DNA from: Thiodiazotropha sp040506705
GTDB lineage: Bacteria; Pseudomonadota; Gammaproteobacteria; Chromatiales; Chromatiaceae
DNA length: 64,000 nucleotides
NCBI GenBank assembly: GCA_040506705.1
Contig: JBEVWG010000035.1
Span: 121,679 to 185,678 of the forward strand
Direction of reading: 5' to 3'
Under the pieces are notes generated by a model. That model searched no databases. It had not been told where the DNA came from and saw only the letters and a list, made by a program, of their open reading frames with translations. Shown here piece after piece: positions 1 to 8,465 of the stretch. Each line of letters starts with the position of its first letter. Position 1 is the first letter of the stretch. A program made the translations under genes and the position numbers.

Positions 1-17
1 ATACATTTATGGATTTT

Positions 18-48
18 AAAAAGCCATCTTTATACAGGTGGCTTTTTT
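18..48 (+). terminator. Rho-independent terminator at window start
   Basis: A 6-bp stem (GCCATC at 23-28 with GGTGGC at 37-42, one G-T wobble) is flanked by an A-run before and a T-run after, so it can end transcription from either side. It most likely ends a plus-strand gene lying before the window. Confidence 0.75.
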
Positions 49-138
49 ATTTTGTAGTGCCGTAGTTATCAATATCGTTTAGTAAGTTGTTTGGAGTTAC
101 ATCAGCTGTATGGAGTGGATAATTCCATATAATCGTTT

Positions 139-241
139 TTTGGTGGGGCATGGCCCCACCCTACTGTTAAAATTGATTTGAGTGGTTATATAACAGATAT
201 CATGAGCAGTAGTGCGTAGGGTGGGGCCATGCCCCACCAAA
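139..241. repeat. REP/BIME-like pair of inverted palindromes
   Basis: Two copies of one GC-rich palindromic motif (core GTGGGGCCATGCCCCAC) lie head to head at 139-164 and 216-241, separated by an AT-rich spacer of about 50 bp. Each copy is itself a hairpin and is bounded by CCCTAC/GTAGGG on one side and CCAAA/TTTGG on the other. The same motif recurs at 14288 and five times between 31845 and 32370, so it is a dispersed extragenic palindrome and not a site belonging to one gene. Confidence 0.8.
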
Positions 242-331
242 CAGTTCTAATTTTTGCTTTGAATAGCTATCTCTAATCCCCAGCTATTGTGTCGTATTAA
301 TGGTTGCGAACTCTCTATACTCACCTAATAG

Positions 332-353
332 GTATCACAGTGCATTGTGATAC
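332..353. promoter_or_regulatory. Near-perfect 22-bp palindrome upstream of bufferin operon
   Basis: The arms GTATCACA (332-339) and TGTGATAC (346-353) are perfectly complementary around a 6-bp centre. It lies in a 485-bp gene-free stretch (242-726), the only leader region of the bufferin operon, and is the only clear structure I see there. It could be an operator for a dimeric regulator. A weak terminator is the alternative, since CTTTTGTT follows. The half-sites face the wrong way for CRP. Confidence 0.4.
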
Positions 354-726
354 TTTTGTTAATACTAGTCGTTACAAGAACTGCTAAAGTCTTATCCATC
401 ACGCCAAGACGCCTTTTGTGTAACAGTGATGAATTCTTGATTTGTGTTATGGAGAGCAAGTTTTAAAAACTTGTATGAAGCAGAAAGCTGAAGTTAGATT
501 TTTTAACAACAGCAGCCAGTTGATCCATAGCTTGGAGATAAGGGTTTATCAAAGACCCAAAAAAATAGTGAAAAAAATTGAATCCAACTGGGTGACTGAA
601 GCGTAACTAATCTTGAACAAAGGGTTCAGATTCACTAAGAAATGAAAAAACACTATGTGGTTTTCTCATTATAAACCGCAAATAATTGCATTATTAAATT
701 CATACATACTCTCGGAGGAGTAAATC

Positions 727-984
727 ATGAAAAAGACCAATACTTCAGCCATCGTTGCAGGCGCAATTACCACAGCTTTAGCATTCTCCCCAGTCGGGGT
801 TGCAAATGCAGCTGACACCGAAAAATGTTTTGGTGTAGCAAAGGCAGGTAAAAATGACTGTGCTGCCGGCCCTGGCACCAGCTGTGCAGGCACATCCACC
901 GTAGATGCTCAAGGTAATGCCTGGATGCTGGTGCTCAAGGGCAGTTGCGGAAAGATTGTTGGCGGCAGTCTGACTGAAAAATAG
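727..984 (+). CDS. bufA1: BufA1-type bufferin precursor (DUF2282), copper-binding RiPP metallophore
   Basis: 85-aa secreted precursor of the DUF2282 family. Residues 1-28 form a Sec signal peptide (KK, hydrophobic core, cleavage expected after ANA). The mature part has four cysteines, C34 (EKCFGV), C45 (NDCA), C53 (TSCAG) and C74 (GSCGK), the pattern of bufferin 1. In that family the MNIO enzyme converts some cysteines to thiooxazoles and the product chelates copper in the periplasm (known for the family; not shown here). The start ATG follows a strong GGAGGAG at 714-720. It is the first gene of a bufA-bufB-bufC-DoxX operon, which strongly supports the call. The inducing signal is not evident from the sequence. 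Confidence 0.9.
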   Translation: MKKTNTSAIVAGAITTALAFSPVGVANAADTEKCFGVAKAGKNDCAAGPGTSCAGTSTVDAQGNAWMLVLKGSCGKIVGGSLTEK

Positions 985-1004
985 TCTGACCTGCTGGACC
1001 TGAT

Positions 1005-1895
1005 ATGGATACCATTAACTTGTCTGGCAGAAAGCCTGCTCCGGTACCAATACGTGCCGGGGCAGGTTTAAAGCCTCAACATTATCAATCCGTGATCGAA
1101 AACCAGCCTGATGTTGGCTGGTTTGAGATACATCCAGAAAACTACATGGGTAGAGGTGGACCGCCGTTGCGCTATCTCGAACGGATACGCCAGGATTACC
1201 CTCTCTCACTTCACAGTGTTGGCACCTCACTTGGAAGCCACATGCCTCTGGATATGTCGCATCTGAAACAGCTAAAGATTCTGGTTGATCGATTCGAACC
1301 GGGACTGGTTTCAGAGCATCTGTCTTGGAGTCATGGATACGAGTGGTTTACCCATGACCTGATACCTCTGGTCTATACACCGGAAAGCTTACAGCTGATG
1401 GTTGATCATATTGAGCAGGTACAGGATTTTCTACAAAGACAAATCCTGATAGAAAACCCATCCTCCTATCTGCAGTTTAAAGAGAGTGTTATACCAGAAC
1501 AGGTGTTTTACGTAGAAGCGGCAAAACGCAGTGGCGCAGGACTGTTATTGGATATCAATAATGTGTTTGTTTCCTGTGAGAATCATGGTTGGAGTAGTGA
1601 GGCCTATCTGGCAGATGTACCGATGGAGTTGGTTGGGGAGATTCATCTTTCAGGTCATTCTCTTCAGCAACTTGAGGGGGAGACCTTAAGAATAGATGAC
1701 CATGGTTCGCCGGTTTGTTCAGAGGTGTGGACGCTCTACCAACAATTCATAGCACGTCACGGCTTGGCGCCCACTTTAATCGAATGGGACAATAACATCC
1801 CTGAGTTTCCCGGCTTGCTTCAGGAAGTGACAGCAGCACAGAGTTTAATGGATGCTGTCGTCAACAAGGAGGTTAAAGATGTCGTTGTTGGCTGA
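1005..1895 (+). CDS. bufB1: BufB1, MNIO-family (DUF692) bufferin maturase
   Basis: 296-aa TIM-barrel enzyme of the multinuclear iron oxidative (MNIO, formerly DUF692) family. It is expected to oxidise cysteines of the adjacent DUF2282 precursor in the cytoplasm before export. The metal-ligand motifs are all visible: LHSVGTSLGS, SEHLSW, IENPSSY, LLLDINNVFVSCENHGW, EIHLSGHS, DDHGSPV and LIEWDNNIPEF. Length is normal for the family. It begins 20 bp after bufA1 and its end overlaps bufC1 by 17 bp, so the genes are translationally linked. Specificity for the bufA1 product is inferred from position. Confidence 0.92.
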   Translation: MDTINLSGRKPAPVPIRAGAGLKPQHYQSVIENQPDVGWFEIHPENYMGRGGPPLRYLERIRQDYPLSLHSVGTSLGSHMPLDMSHLKQLKILVDRFEPGLVSEHLSWSHGYEWFTHDLIPLVYTPESLQLMVDHIEQVQDFLQRQILIENPSSYLQFKESVIPEQVFYVEAAKRSGAGLLLDINNVFVSCENHGWSSEAYLADVPMELVGEIHLSGHSLQQLEGETLRIDDHGSPVCSEVWTLYQQFIARHGLAPTLIEWDNNIPEFPGLLQEVTAAQSLMDAVVNKEVKDVVVG

Positions 1896-2643
1896 GTTGC
1901 AGAGAAGCTTCTGTGACGCGCTGCGCACATCGGAGCCACCAGATCCAGCCTTGTTGGATAGACTACCCAACGATGGCTTAGCACTGCAAAGATTTCAGGT
2001 CTATCGAAACAATTTTATTGTTTTAAATGGTGACGCCGTTGCTGATATGTTCCCGGTCATTAAACGATTGGTGGGAGATGAAGCATTTCGTATGTTAGCA
2101 ACAGCCTATGTACGTAAACATCCACCAATGGAACGTATACTGCTTTTGTATGGGGAAGCCTTTCCTGACTTTCTGCAATCGATTCCAGAATTATCAGGCC
2201 TCTCTTACCTGGCTGATGTTGCTCGATTGGAGTTTGCATGGACAGCGGCTTACCACGCAGCTGATGCTGAAGCACTTCAAGTGCAGCAGATTTCTGGTTT
2301 GGATGATAGTGACTTTTCGTCCCTTAGGCTCAGACCCCATCCTTCTATTCAGTTTCTTGAATCCGAATACCCCGTTTATCGTATCTGGGAGACCAATCAA
2401 TCTGATGATCAGGATGAACAGGTCTCTCTGGACGAAGGGCCTTCTCGGTTGGTCGTGATTCGTCCCGAAATGGAAGTTGAGGTACGCGAAGTTAGTACTG
2501 GAGAATTTTTATTCCTGAAACACCTCCACGCCTCAACAACAGTGGGTGAAGCTTACGAACACACCGTTCAGGTTGAACCTGAATTTGATTTGCAGGCCTT
2601 TTTTCAACGCCATTTATTAGATGGGACGTTCTGCAGTCTTTAG
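1879..2643 (+). CDS. bufC1: BufC1 (DUF2063 / HvfC-BufC family) maturation partner
   Basis: 254-aa protein with an N-terminal DUF2063 domain (SLLAELQRSF, then FQVYRNNFIVLNGDAVADMFPV). In characterised MNIO clusters this family acts as the recognition or partner protein that brings the precursor to the maturase. I chose the ATG at 1879 over an upstream in-frame ATG at 1852 because AAGGAGG (1866-1872) lies directly in front of it; this gives a 17-bp overlap with bufB1. The rest of the protein (about residues 100-254) carries no motif I recognise beyond the family. Confidence 0.9.
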   Translation: MSLLAELQRSFCDALRTSEPPDPALLDRLPNDGLALQRFQVYRNNFIVLNGDAVADMFPVIKRLVGDEAFRMLATAYVRKHPPMERILLLYGEAFPDFLQSIPELSGLSYLADVARLEFAWTAAYHAADAEALQVQQISGLDDSDFSSLRLRPHPSIQFLESEYPVYRIWETNQSDDQDEQVSLDEGPSRLVVIRPEMEVEVREVSTGEFLFLKHLHASTTVGEAYEHTVQVEPEFDLQAFFQRHLLDGTFCSL

Positions 2644-2678
2644 AGTTTTTTCGAACATTCAAACCATAGATTTTAAAT

Positions 2679-3119
2679 ATGAATACAATAATCAACGGCC
2701 TGATATCCCTTTTTGACTTTATCGCCAAGTTTATACCTGACTGGTTGATTTCAATTATGGCGAGAGGCGCGGTCGCCTACACATTTTGGTCATCTGGCAG
2801 GTCGAAGGTATCTGGGATACTCGACATCTCCGAGTCGACCTATCTGTTATTTGAACATGAATATGATGTTCCCCTGATCCCCTTCCAGATTGCAGCACAT
2901 ATGGCGACCTATGCGGAACACCTGTTTCCTATCCTGCTGGTGTTCGGTCTATTTACCCGATTTGCTGCGCTATCCTTATTAATGATGACCGCGGTAATCC
3001 AAATCTTTGTCTACCCGGAGGCTTGGAATGTCCATATGTGGTGGGCTGTTGCTTTGCTGTTCCTGCTTCGGCAAGGTGGCGGTAAGGTTTCCCTCGACCA
3101 ATTGTTGTGGAAGAGATGA
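2679..3119 (+). CDS. DoxX-family membrane protein of the bufferin operon
   Basis: 146-aa integral membrane protein of the DoxX family with about four hydrophobic helices, including LISLFDFIAKFIPDWLISIM, the HLFPILLVFGLFTRFAAL segment and the C-terminal MWWAVALLFLL. It follows bufC1 by 35 bp on the same strand and ends the operon. DoxX proteins are a regular fourth member of bufferin clusters (sometimes called BufD). Their role there is not firmly established, but redox or membrane anchoring has been suggested. No catalytic motif is visible. Confidence 0.85.
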   Translation: MNTIINGLISLFDFIAKFIPDWLISIMARGAVAYTFWSSGRSKVSGILDISESTYLLFEHEYDVPLIPFQIAAHMATYAEHLFPILLVFGLFTRFAALSLLMMTAVIQIFVYPEAWNVHMWWAVALLFLLRQGGGKVSLDQLLWKR

Positions 3120-3344
3120 TTGTGGGGTTCTGTTAGCCTGGCCTTTAGGCAGAAGTCAGCTACTGGTCGGCACTATTTAACCCTAATAAAATGTAGGTTA
3201 TGGTTGATCTACTGCCCGACCAGGCCGAACTATGCTCAGGTTACGAAAAATTTTATGCATCTATCCTTTGACCTTATATACCAGACCCCTTATACTCCTC
3301 CCTCCTTACTGGTTAGGCTCGTATAGGGGTACCGGGAAACCGGC

Positions 3345-3725
3345 ATGCAGCTTACCGGAAACAGTCAGATTCGCACCATTGTAGTGCTCCAATTTGGGGC
3401 ATCGGTTATTATCGGTCTGGGATTGCTGTTTTTCGGTAAAACCATTGCATTGTCAGGCTTTATTGGTGCTGTTATCGCCGCGATAGCGAATGGCTATTTC
3501 GCTCTCAGGTCTTTTGCACACTACCGTGCGCAGGAGCCGGAGAAGATAGCCGGGCGCATGTTCGGTGCTGAAATCCAGAAGATGATAATGACAGGTTTGT
3601 TGTTCGGGTTGACAATTGTCACCTTCGAATCGGTCAATATCGGTTTATTATTGGCCTGCTATCTGATCGTACAAGTAGCAGTTCCAGTTATCGTATTGAT
3701 TTTTAGAGACAGAAAGTTTTCATAG
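3345..3725 (+). CDS. atpI: ATP synthase subunit I (AtpI)
   Basis: 126-aa hydrophobic protein with four predicted membrane helices (VVLQFGASVIIGLGLLFFG, ALSGFIGAVIAAIANGYFAL, then two more at the C-terminus), matching the small accessory protein AtpI that assists c-ring assembly and Mg handling. It is the first gene of atpIBEFHAGDC and ends 11 bp before atpB. The 225 bp before it (3120-3344) must hold the operon promoter, but I cannot pick a convincing -35/-10 pair there. Confidence 0.88.
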   Translation: MQLTGNSQIRTIVVLQFGASVIIGLGLLFFGKTIALSGFIGAVIAAIANGYFALRSFAHYRAQEPEKIAGRMFGAEIQKMIMTGLLFGLTIVTFESVNIGLLLACYLIVQVAVPVIVLIFRDRKFS

Positions 3726-3736
3726 GTATAGGAAAA

Positions 3737-4597
3737 ATGGCCGGCGACGCCCTTACCTCTAGTGAGTACATCAAACATCACTTGACCAATCTAACCTTTG
3801 GTCAGCACTCCGACGGCAGTTGGGGCGTGGCGCATAGCGCTGCTGAAGCAAAGGAGATGGGTTTCTGGGCTATTCACCTGGATACCATGTTCTGGTCAAT
3901 ATTCCTGGGTGCGCTGTTCCTCTACTTTTTCTCTAAAGCGGCAAAGACTGCAACCCAGGGGGTTCCCGACGGCTTGCAGAATTTTGTTGAGTGGATTGTC
4001 GAGTTTATCGATACCAGCGTGAGAGGCTCCTTCTCCGCGAGAAATTCCCTGGTTGCGCCCCTGGCGTTGACTATTTTTGTTTGGATCTTCCTTCAGAACT
4101 TAATGGATCTGGTCCCGGTTGATGTGATTCCTTTCATCAGCGGACTGTTGGGCATTCATTTTATGAAGGTCGTCCCCTCCACCGACCCGAACGCGACTTT
4201 TGGCATGGCCATTGGGGTGTTTCTGCTGGTGCTGTTCTACAGCATCAAGATAAAGGGAGTTGGTGGCTTTGTAGGGGAGTTGACCCTTCAGCCCTTCTCT
4301 GCCAAGAATCCAGTTGTCAATCTTCTATTCATTCCAGTTAATTTTATACTTGAGTTTGTCAGTTTGATTGCCAAACCTATTTCACTTGCCCTGCGACTGT
4401 TCGGTAACATGTACGCTGGCGAGATGATCTTTATATTGATCGCCATCATGTACAACGCCGGGTTGGTATTCGGTCTGTTTGGTGGCGTTCTACAGCTGGG
4501 ATGGGCCATATTTCATATCTTGATTATCACACTGCAGGCGTTCATTTTTATGACCCTGACCATTGTGTACCTGGATATGGCACACCACGAACATTGA
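3737..4597 (+). CDS. atpB: F1Fo ATP synthase subunit a (AtpB)
   Basis: 286-aa membrane subunit that forms the two proton half-channels against the c-ring. Signature helix LALRLFGNMYAGEMIF holds the essential arginine and the conserved N and E. The C-terminal helices (HILIITLQAFIFMTLTIVYL) match the proton-driven proteobacterial type. Length is slightly above that of the E. coli protein (271 aa), the extra residues being in the N-terminal soluble segment. It is the second gene of the operon, 11 bp after atpI. Confidence 0.97.
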   Translation: MAGDALTSSEYIKHHLTNLTFGQHSDGSWGVAHSAAEAKEMGFWAIHLDTMFWSIFLGALFLYFFSKAAKTATQGVPDGLQNFVEWIVEFIDTSVRGSFSARNSLVAPLALTIFVWIFLQNLMDLVPVDVIPFISGLLGIHFMKVVPSTDPNATFGMAIGVFLLVLFYSIKIKGVGGFVGELTLQPFSAKNPVVNLLFIPVNFILEFVSLIAKPISLALRLFGNMYAGEMIFILIAIMYNAGLVFGLFGGVLQLGWAIFHILIITLQAFIFMTLTIVYLDMAHHEH

Positions 4598-4642
4598 TCA
4601 CATTTTCTTAAACTATATAGTTCATTAAACGGGAGACCAATA

Positions 4643-4873
4643 ATGGAACAAGCACTGCTGTACATTGCCGGCGCGATCATGATGGGCCTTGGCGCCCTGG
4701 GCGCGGCGGTAGGCATCGGCGTTTTGGGTGGCCGCTTTCTCGAGGGCGCTGCTCGTCAACCTGAACTCATTCCTATGTTGCGTACCCAGTTCTTCATCGT
4801 CATGGGACTGGTAGACGCCGTACCCATGATCGCTGTGGGTCTGGCTATGTACGTATTGTTCGCTGTAGCTTAA
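4643..4873 (+). CDS. atpE: F1Fo ATP synthase subunit c (AtpE)
   Basis: 76-aa hairpin proteolipid. Helix 1 is glycine/alanine rich (GLGALGAAVGIGVLGG), the polar loop is RQPEL, and helix 2 carries the ion-binding carboxylate as Asp in GLVDAVPMIAVGLAMY. Asp without the Gln/Glu-Ser sodium ligands indicates a proton-coupled ring. It is preceded by the ribosome site GGGAG at 4631-4635 and lies between atpB and atpF as usual. Confidence 0.97.
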   Translation: MEQALLYIAGAIMMGLGALGAAVGIGVLGGRFLEGAARQPELIPMLRTQFFIVMGLVDAVPMIAVGLAMYVLFAVA

Positions 4874-4925
4874 TAAGCTTTGAGCGAACTCTCTCTCATC
4901 TCGTCCAACGAGAGGTAATTCCGGG

Positions 4926-5396
4926 ATGAACATCAATCTGACTCTTATAGGTCAGCTGCTCTCTTTCGCGGTGTTCGTGTGGTTCACCATGAAGTATGTC
5001 TGGACCCCGATTATGGGAGCGCTGGAAACCCGTAAAAAGGAGATAGCCGACGGACTGGCGGCAGCTGAACGAGGCCAGCACGAGCAGGAGCTGGCAAAGG
5101 AACGCGCCAAAGATGTGCTGCATGAAGCTAAAGCCCAAGCTGCTGAAATCGTAGCTCAGGCACAGAAACGTGCGGCAGAAATTGTCGATGAGTCCAAAGG
5201 TACTGCCCGTGTGGAAGGTGATCGTATTATCACTGCTGCACAGGCTGAAATCGAGCAGGAGACCAATCGCGCACGTGAACATCTGCGTGAGAAAGTTGGG
5301 CTCTTGGCTGTGGCTGGTGCTGAAAAGATTCTCAAAAAAGAGATCGGCGCCGACGCACACCAGGATATCGTCGCGGCCTTGGCCGAAGAGATTTAG
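4926..5396 (+). CDS. atpF: F1Fo ATP synthase subunit b (AtpF)
   Basis: 156-aa stator subunit, the same length as the E. coli protein. It has one N-terminal membrane helix (about residues 5-26, ending WFTMKYVWTPI) and a long charged alpha-helical coiled coil rich in A, E, K and Q that reaches up to F1 and binds delta through its C-terminus. It ends 9 bp before atpH. Confidence 0.96.
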   Translation: MNINLTLIGQLLSFAVFVWFTMKYVWTPIMGALETRKKEIADGLAAAERGQHEQELAKERAKDVLHEAKAQAAEIVAQAQKRAAEIVDESKGTARVEGDRIITAAQAEIEQETNRAREHLREKVGLLAVAGAEKILKKEIGADAHQDIVAALAEEI

Positions 5397-5405
5397 GGCA
5401 AAATT

Positions 5406-5945
5406 ATGGCCGGTGAAGCTACCACAATCGCCCGCCCCTACGCGGAAGCGGTGTTTGCACATGCCGATGAGAAAGGTAACCTCGAGCTTTGGCAAGAGAT
5501 GCTTAACTTTCTATCGACCGTCGTTGAAGATGAAACGGTTTCTAAGGTTGTTAGAAATCCGCTAGTCGATCAGCAGGCAATGACCGATCTGCTGCTGGAG
5601 ATTGCCGGCGGTCGGATAAATGAAGAGGGAGGTAATCTGATCAGGCTCCTGGTTCAGAACCGCCGTCTTCAGGTTCTGCCTGAGATCAACGTACTCTTCG
5701 ATGAGCTTAAAGCGGAAAAGGAGAAGGTGATGAGTGTCCATGTCACCTCTGCTTATGCGCTCAAGCCCGCGCAGGAAAAACTCATTGCTGAAGCCTTAAA
5801 GGCGAAGTTGGGACGCAATATCACTATTACCAGCGAGAAGGACACCGACCTTATTGGCGGTGTACATATTCGCGCTGGAGATATGGTGATCGACGGTTCC
5901 GTCCGTGGAAAACTTCAGCAACTGGCTAACGAATTGGGAATCTAA
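5406..5945 (+). CDS. atpH: F1Fo ATP synthase subunit delta (AtpH)
   Basis: 179-aa peripheral-stalk subunit linking b to the top of the alpha/beta hexamer. The N-terminal six-helix domain starts TIARPYAEAVFAHA, the family signature. The C-terminal segment has DLIGGVHIRAGDMVIDGSVRGKL, matching the conserved DxxIxGGxxIRxGDxxxDxSxxxxL pattern. It lies 13 bp upstream of atpA. Confidence 0.96.
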   Translation: MAGEATTIARPYAEAVFAHADEKGNLELWQEMLNFLSTVVEDETVSKVVRNPLVDQQAMTDLLLEIAGGRINEEGGNLIRLLVQNRRLQVLPEINVLFDELKAEKEKVMSVHVTSAYALKPAQEKLIAEALKAKLGRNITITSEKDTDLIGGVHIRAGDMVIDGSVRGKLQQLANELGI

Positions 5946-5958
5946 GCGAGAAGCCATC

Positions 5959-7500
5959 ATGCAACTCAATCCATCCGAGATCAGTGAACTGATCAAAAGT
6001 AAGATCGAAAAATTCGATCTAAAGACCGAAGCCCGCAACGAGGGTACGATCATCAGTCTGACTGATGGTATCGCCCGCATCCACGGACTCGAAGACGCCA
6101 TGTCTTACGAGATGTTGGAATTTCCGGGAAACACTTATGGGCTAGCGCTCAACCTCGAGCGTGATTCAGTCGGCGCTGTGGTGCTGGGTGATTACAAACA
6201 CCTGACTGAGGGCGATGCGGTAAAATGTACCGGTCGTGTACTCGAAGTGCCAGTTGGTGAAAGTATGCTGGGACGCGTGGTCGATTCCTTGGGTACCCCC
6301 CTTGACGGAAAAGGCGACATTAAAGCGGAAGGCTCTTCACCGATTGAAAAAGTGGCGCCTGGGGTTATCGAGCGTAAGTCGGTAGATCAACCGGTTCAGA
6401 CTGGTATCAAGTCTATCGATGCTATGGTCCCGGTCGGGCGTGGTCAGCGCGAGTTGATCATTGGCGATCGTCAGACTGGTAAGTCTGCTGTTGCCATCGA
6501 TGCAATCATCAATCAGAAAGGCACCGGCGTAAAATGTATCTACGTTGCGGTTGGCCAGAAGAACTCCACCATTGCACAGGTTGTTCGTAAGCTCGAAGAG
6601 CATGATGCCATGGCCCACACCATCATCGTTGCTGCGCCAGCTGCGGATTCTGCCGCGATGCAGTTCATCGCCCCCTACTCCGGTTGCACCATGGGTGAAT
6701 ATTTCCGTGACAAGGGCGAAGATGCGTTGATCATTTATGATGATCTGACCAAGCAGGCATGGGCTTACCGTCAGGTATCTCTGTTGCTGCGACGTCCACC
6801 AGGTCGTGAAGCCTACCCAGGTGACGTCTTCTATCTGCATTCCCGTCTTCTGGAACGTGCTGCCCGAGTCAATGCTGACTATGTCGAGAAAAAGACAGGT
6901 GGTAAGGTCAAGGGTCAAACCGGTTCACTGACCGCATTGCCGATCATTGAAACCCAGGCTGGTGACGTATCAGCATTCGTACCCACCAACGTAATTTCGA
7001 TCACCGACGGTCAGATCTTCCTTGAGGCGGATCTATTCAACGCCGGTATCCGTCCGGCCATCAACGCCGGTCTTTCAGTATCCCGTGTTGGTGGTGCTGC
7101 ACAGACGAAGATCATCAAGAAGTTGGGTGGCGGTGTTCGTTTGGCACTGGCTCAATATCGTGAATTGGCTGCTTTCTCACAGTTTGCATCTGATCTCGAT
7201 GAAGCGACTCGTAAGCAACTGGAACGTGGTGAGCGGGTAACTGAGCTGATGAAGCAGGCACAATACACGCCACTATCCGTGGCCGGTATGGGTGTCTCGC
7301 TGTTCGCCGCGAATGAGGGCTACCTGGATGACGTCGATGCGACAAAAATTGTTGACTTCGAATCATCACTGCAAGGTTATATGAAGAGTAACCAGAAAGA
7401 GCTGATGGACAAGATCGATGAGTCCGGCGACTACAATGCCGAAATCGAACAAGCCCTTCACGATGCTCTCAAGGACTTCAAGGCTAACCATACTTGGTAG
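5959..7500 (+). CDS. atpA: F1Fo ATP synthase subunit alpha (AtpA)
   Basis: 513-aa non-catalytic nucleotide-binding subunit. The Walker A motif is GDRQTGKSA; the signature PAINAGLSVSRVGGAAQ is present. The open frame extends upstream to 5905 inside atpH, but the ATG at 5959 gives the conserved N-terminus MQLNPSEISELIKSKI and the usual 513-aa length, so I take that start. Confidence 0.97.
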   Translation: MQLNPSEISELIKSKIEKFDLKTEARNEGTIISLTDGIARIHGLEDAMSYEMLEFPGNTYGLALNLERDSVGAVVLGDYKHLTEGDAVKCTGRVLEVPVGESMLGRVVDSLGTPLDGKGDIKAEGSSPIEKVAPGVIERKSVDQPVQTGIKSIDAMVPVGRGQRELIIGDRQTGKSAVAIDAIINQKGTGVKCIYVAVGQKNSTIAQVVRKLEEHDAMAHTIIVAAPAADSAAMQFIAPYSGCTMGEYFRDKGEDALIIYDDLTKQAWAYRQVSLLLRRPPGREAYPGDVFYLHSRLLERAARVNADYVEKKTGGKVKGQTGSLTALPIIETQAGDVSAFVPTNVISITDGQIFLEADLFNAGIRPAINAGLSVSRVGGAAQTKIIKKLGGGVRLALAQYRELAAFSQFASDLDEATRKQLERGERVTELMKQAQYTPLSVAGMGVSLFAANEGYLDDVDATKIVDFESSLQGYMKSNQKELMDKIDESGDYNAEIEQALHDALKDFKANHTW

Positions 7501-7532
7501 ACGTCAGGCAATCACGATATAGGGTTTAAGCA

Positions 7533-8393
7533 ATGGCGGGTGCAAAAGAGATCCGGACACAGATCGGCAGTATCAAGAATACTAGCAAGATCACAAAGGC
7601 TATGGAGATGGTGGCCGCATCTAAGATGCGTAAGGCGCAGAACCGTATGACGGCGACGCGTCCCTATGCTGAAAAGATGCGTAATGTAATTGGGCACCTT
7701 TTCCATGCTCATCCGGAGTACAAGCACACCTTCATGATCGAGCGTGAAGTGAAGCGTGTTGGGTATATTATCGTCTCATCAGACCGTGGTCTGTGTGGCG
7801 GTTTGAACAGCAATCTGTTTCGCAGGCTGATCAAGGAGTTGAAGGGGTATCACGATACTGGTGTAGAAGTTGATTTCTGCACCATCGGTAATAAGGCTCT
7901 GGGCTTTTTCGGACGTTTCGGCGGCAATATTGTCAGTCAATCAACCCAACTGGGTGACATGCCTCATATCGAAGATCTTATCGGTACTGTCAAAGTCATG
8001 CTAGATGCATATGCTGAAGGCAAGATTGACCGCATCTATATTGCGTACAACAACTTCGTCAACACCATGACGCAGAGTCCGACTTTCGAACAGCTTGTCC
8101 CGATTGCCTCCAACATGGAGGAAGAGCTCAAGCATCACTGGGACTACATCTACGAGCCGGATTCGAAAGAGGTTCTCGATAACCTGCTAGGTCGATATGT
8201 CGAATCACTGGTCTATCAAGCTGTGGTTGAAAATGGCGCTTGCGAACAGTCAGCCAGAATGGTCGCCATGAAGTCTGCATCCGATAATGCTAAGAGCCTG
8301 ATCGATGAACTGCAGCTGATCTACAACAAAGCCCGTCAGGCAGCGATCACGCAGGAGATCTCGGAAATCGTGGGTGGTGCGGCGGCTGTCTGA
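7533..8393 (+). CDS. atpG: F1Fo ATP synthase subunit gamma (AtpG)
   Basis: 286-aa central rotor shaft. The N-terminal helix MAGAKEIRTQIGSIKNTSKI and the C-terminal helix (RMVAMKSASDNAKSLIDELQ, then NKARQAAITQEISEIVGGA) form the antiparallel coiled coil that turns inside alpha3beta3. SSDRGLCGGLN is the conserved motif of the Rossmann-like domain. A 72-bp gap follows before atpD, with a T-rich run but no stem that would make it a terminator. Confidence 0.97.
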   Translation: MAGAKEIRTQIGSIKNTSKITKAMEMVAASKMRKAQNRMTATRPYAEKMRNVIGHLFHAHPEYKHTFMIEREVKRVGYIIVSSDRGLCGGLNSNLFRRLIKELKGYHDTGVEVDFCTIGNKALGFFGRFGGNIVSQSTQLGDMPHIEDLIGTVKVMLDAYAEGKIDRIYIAYNNFVNTMTQSPTFEQLVPIASNMEEELKHHWDYIYEPDSKEVLDNLLGRYVESLVYQAVVENGACEQSARMVAMKSASDNAKSLIDELQLIYNKARQAAITQEISEIVGGAAAV

Positions 8394-8465
8394 TGACAGG
8401 GCCAGTTACAGAATTGAATTTTTTATTTTTTTGAGAGTCGCCTCGAGCGGCAAGAGGAACCAGAA

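Noticed and set aside
332..353. CRP/FNR site upstream of bufA1
   Set aside because: The half-sites are in the order TCACA..TGTGA, the reverse of the CRP consensus, and there is no FNR-type TTGAT..ATCAA.
3120..3326. 68-codon open frame before atpI
   Set aside because: No ribosome site, unnatural composition, and it fills the region where the atp promoter must lie.
4896..5495. 199-codon minus-strand frame opposite atpF
   Set aside because: Shadow of atpF/atpH coding bias; the plus-strand genes are certain.
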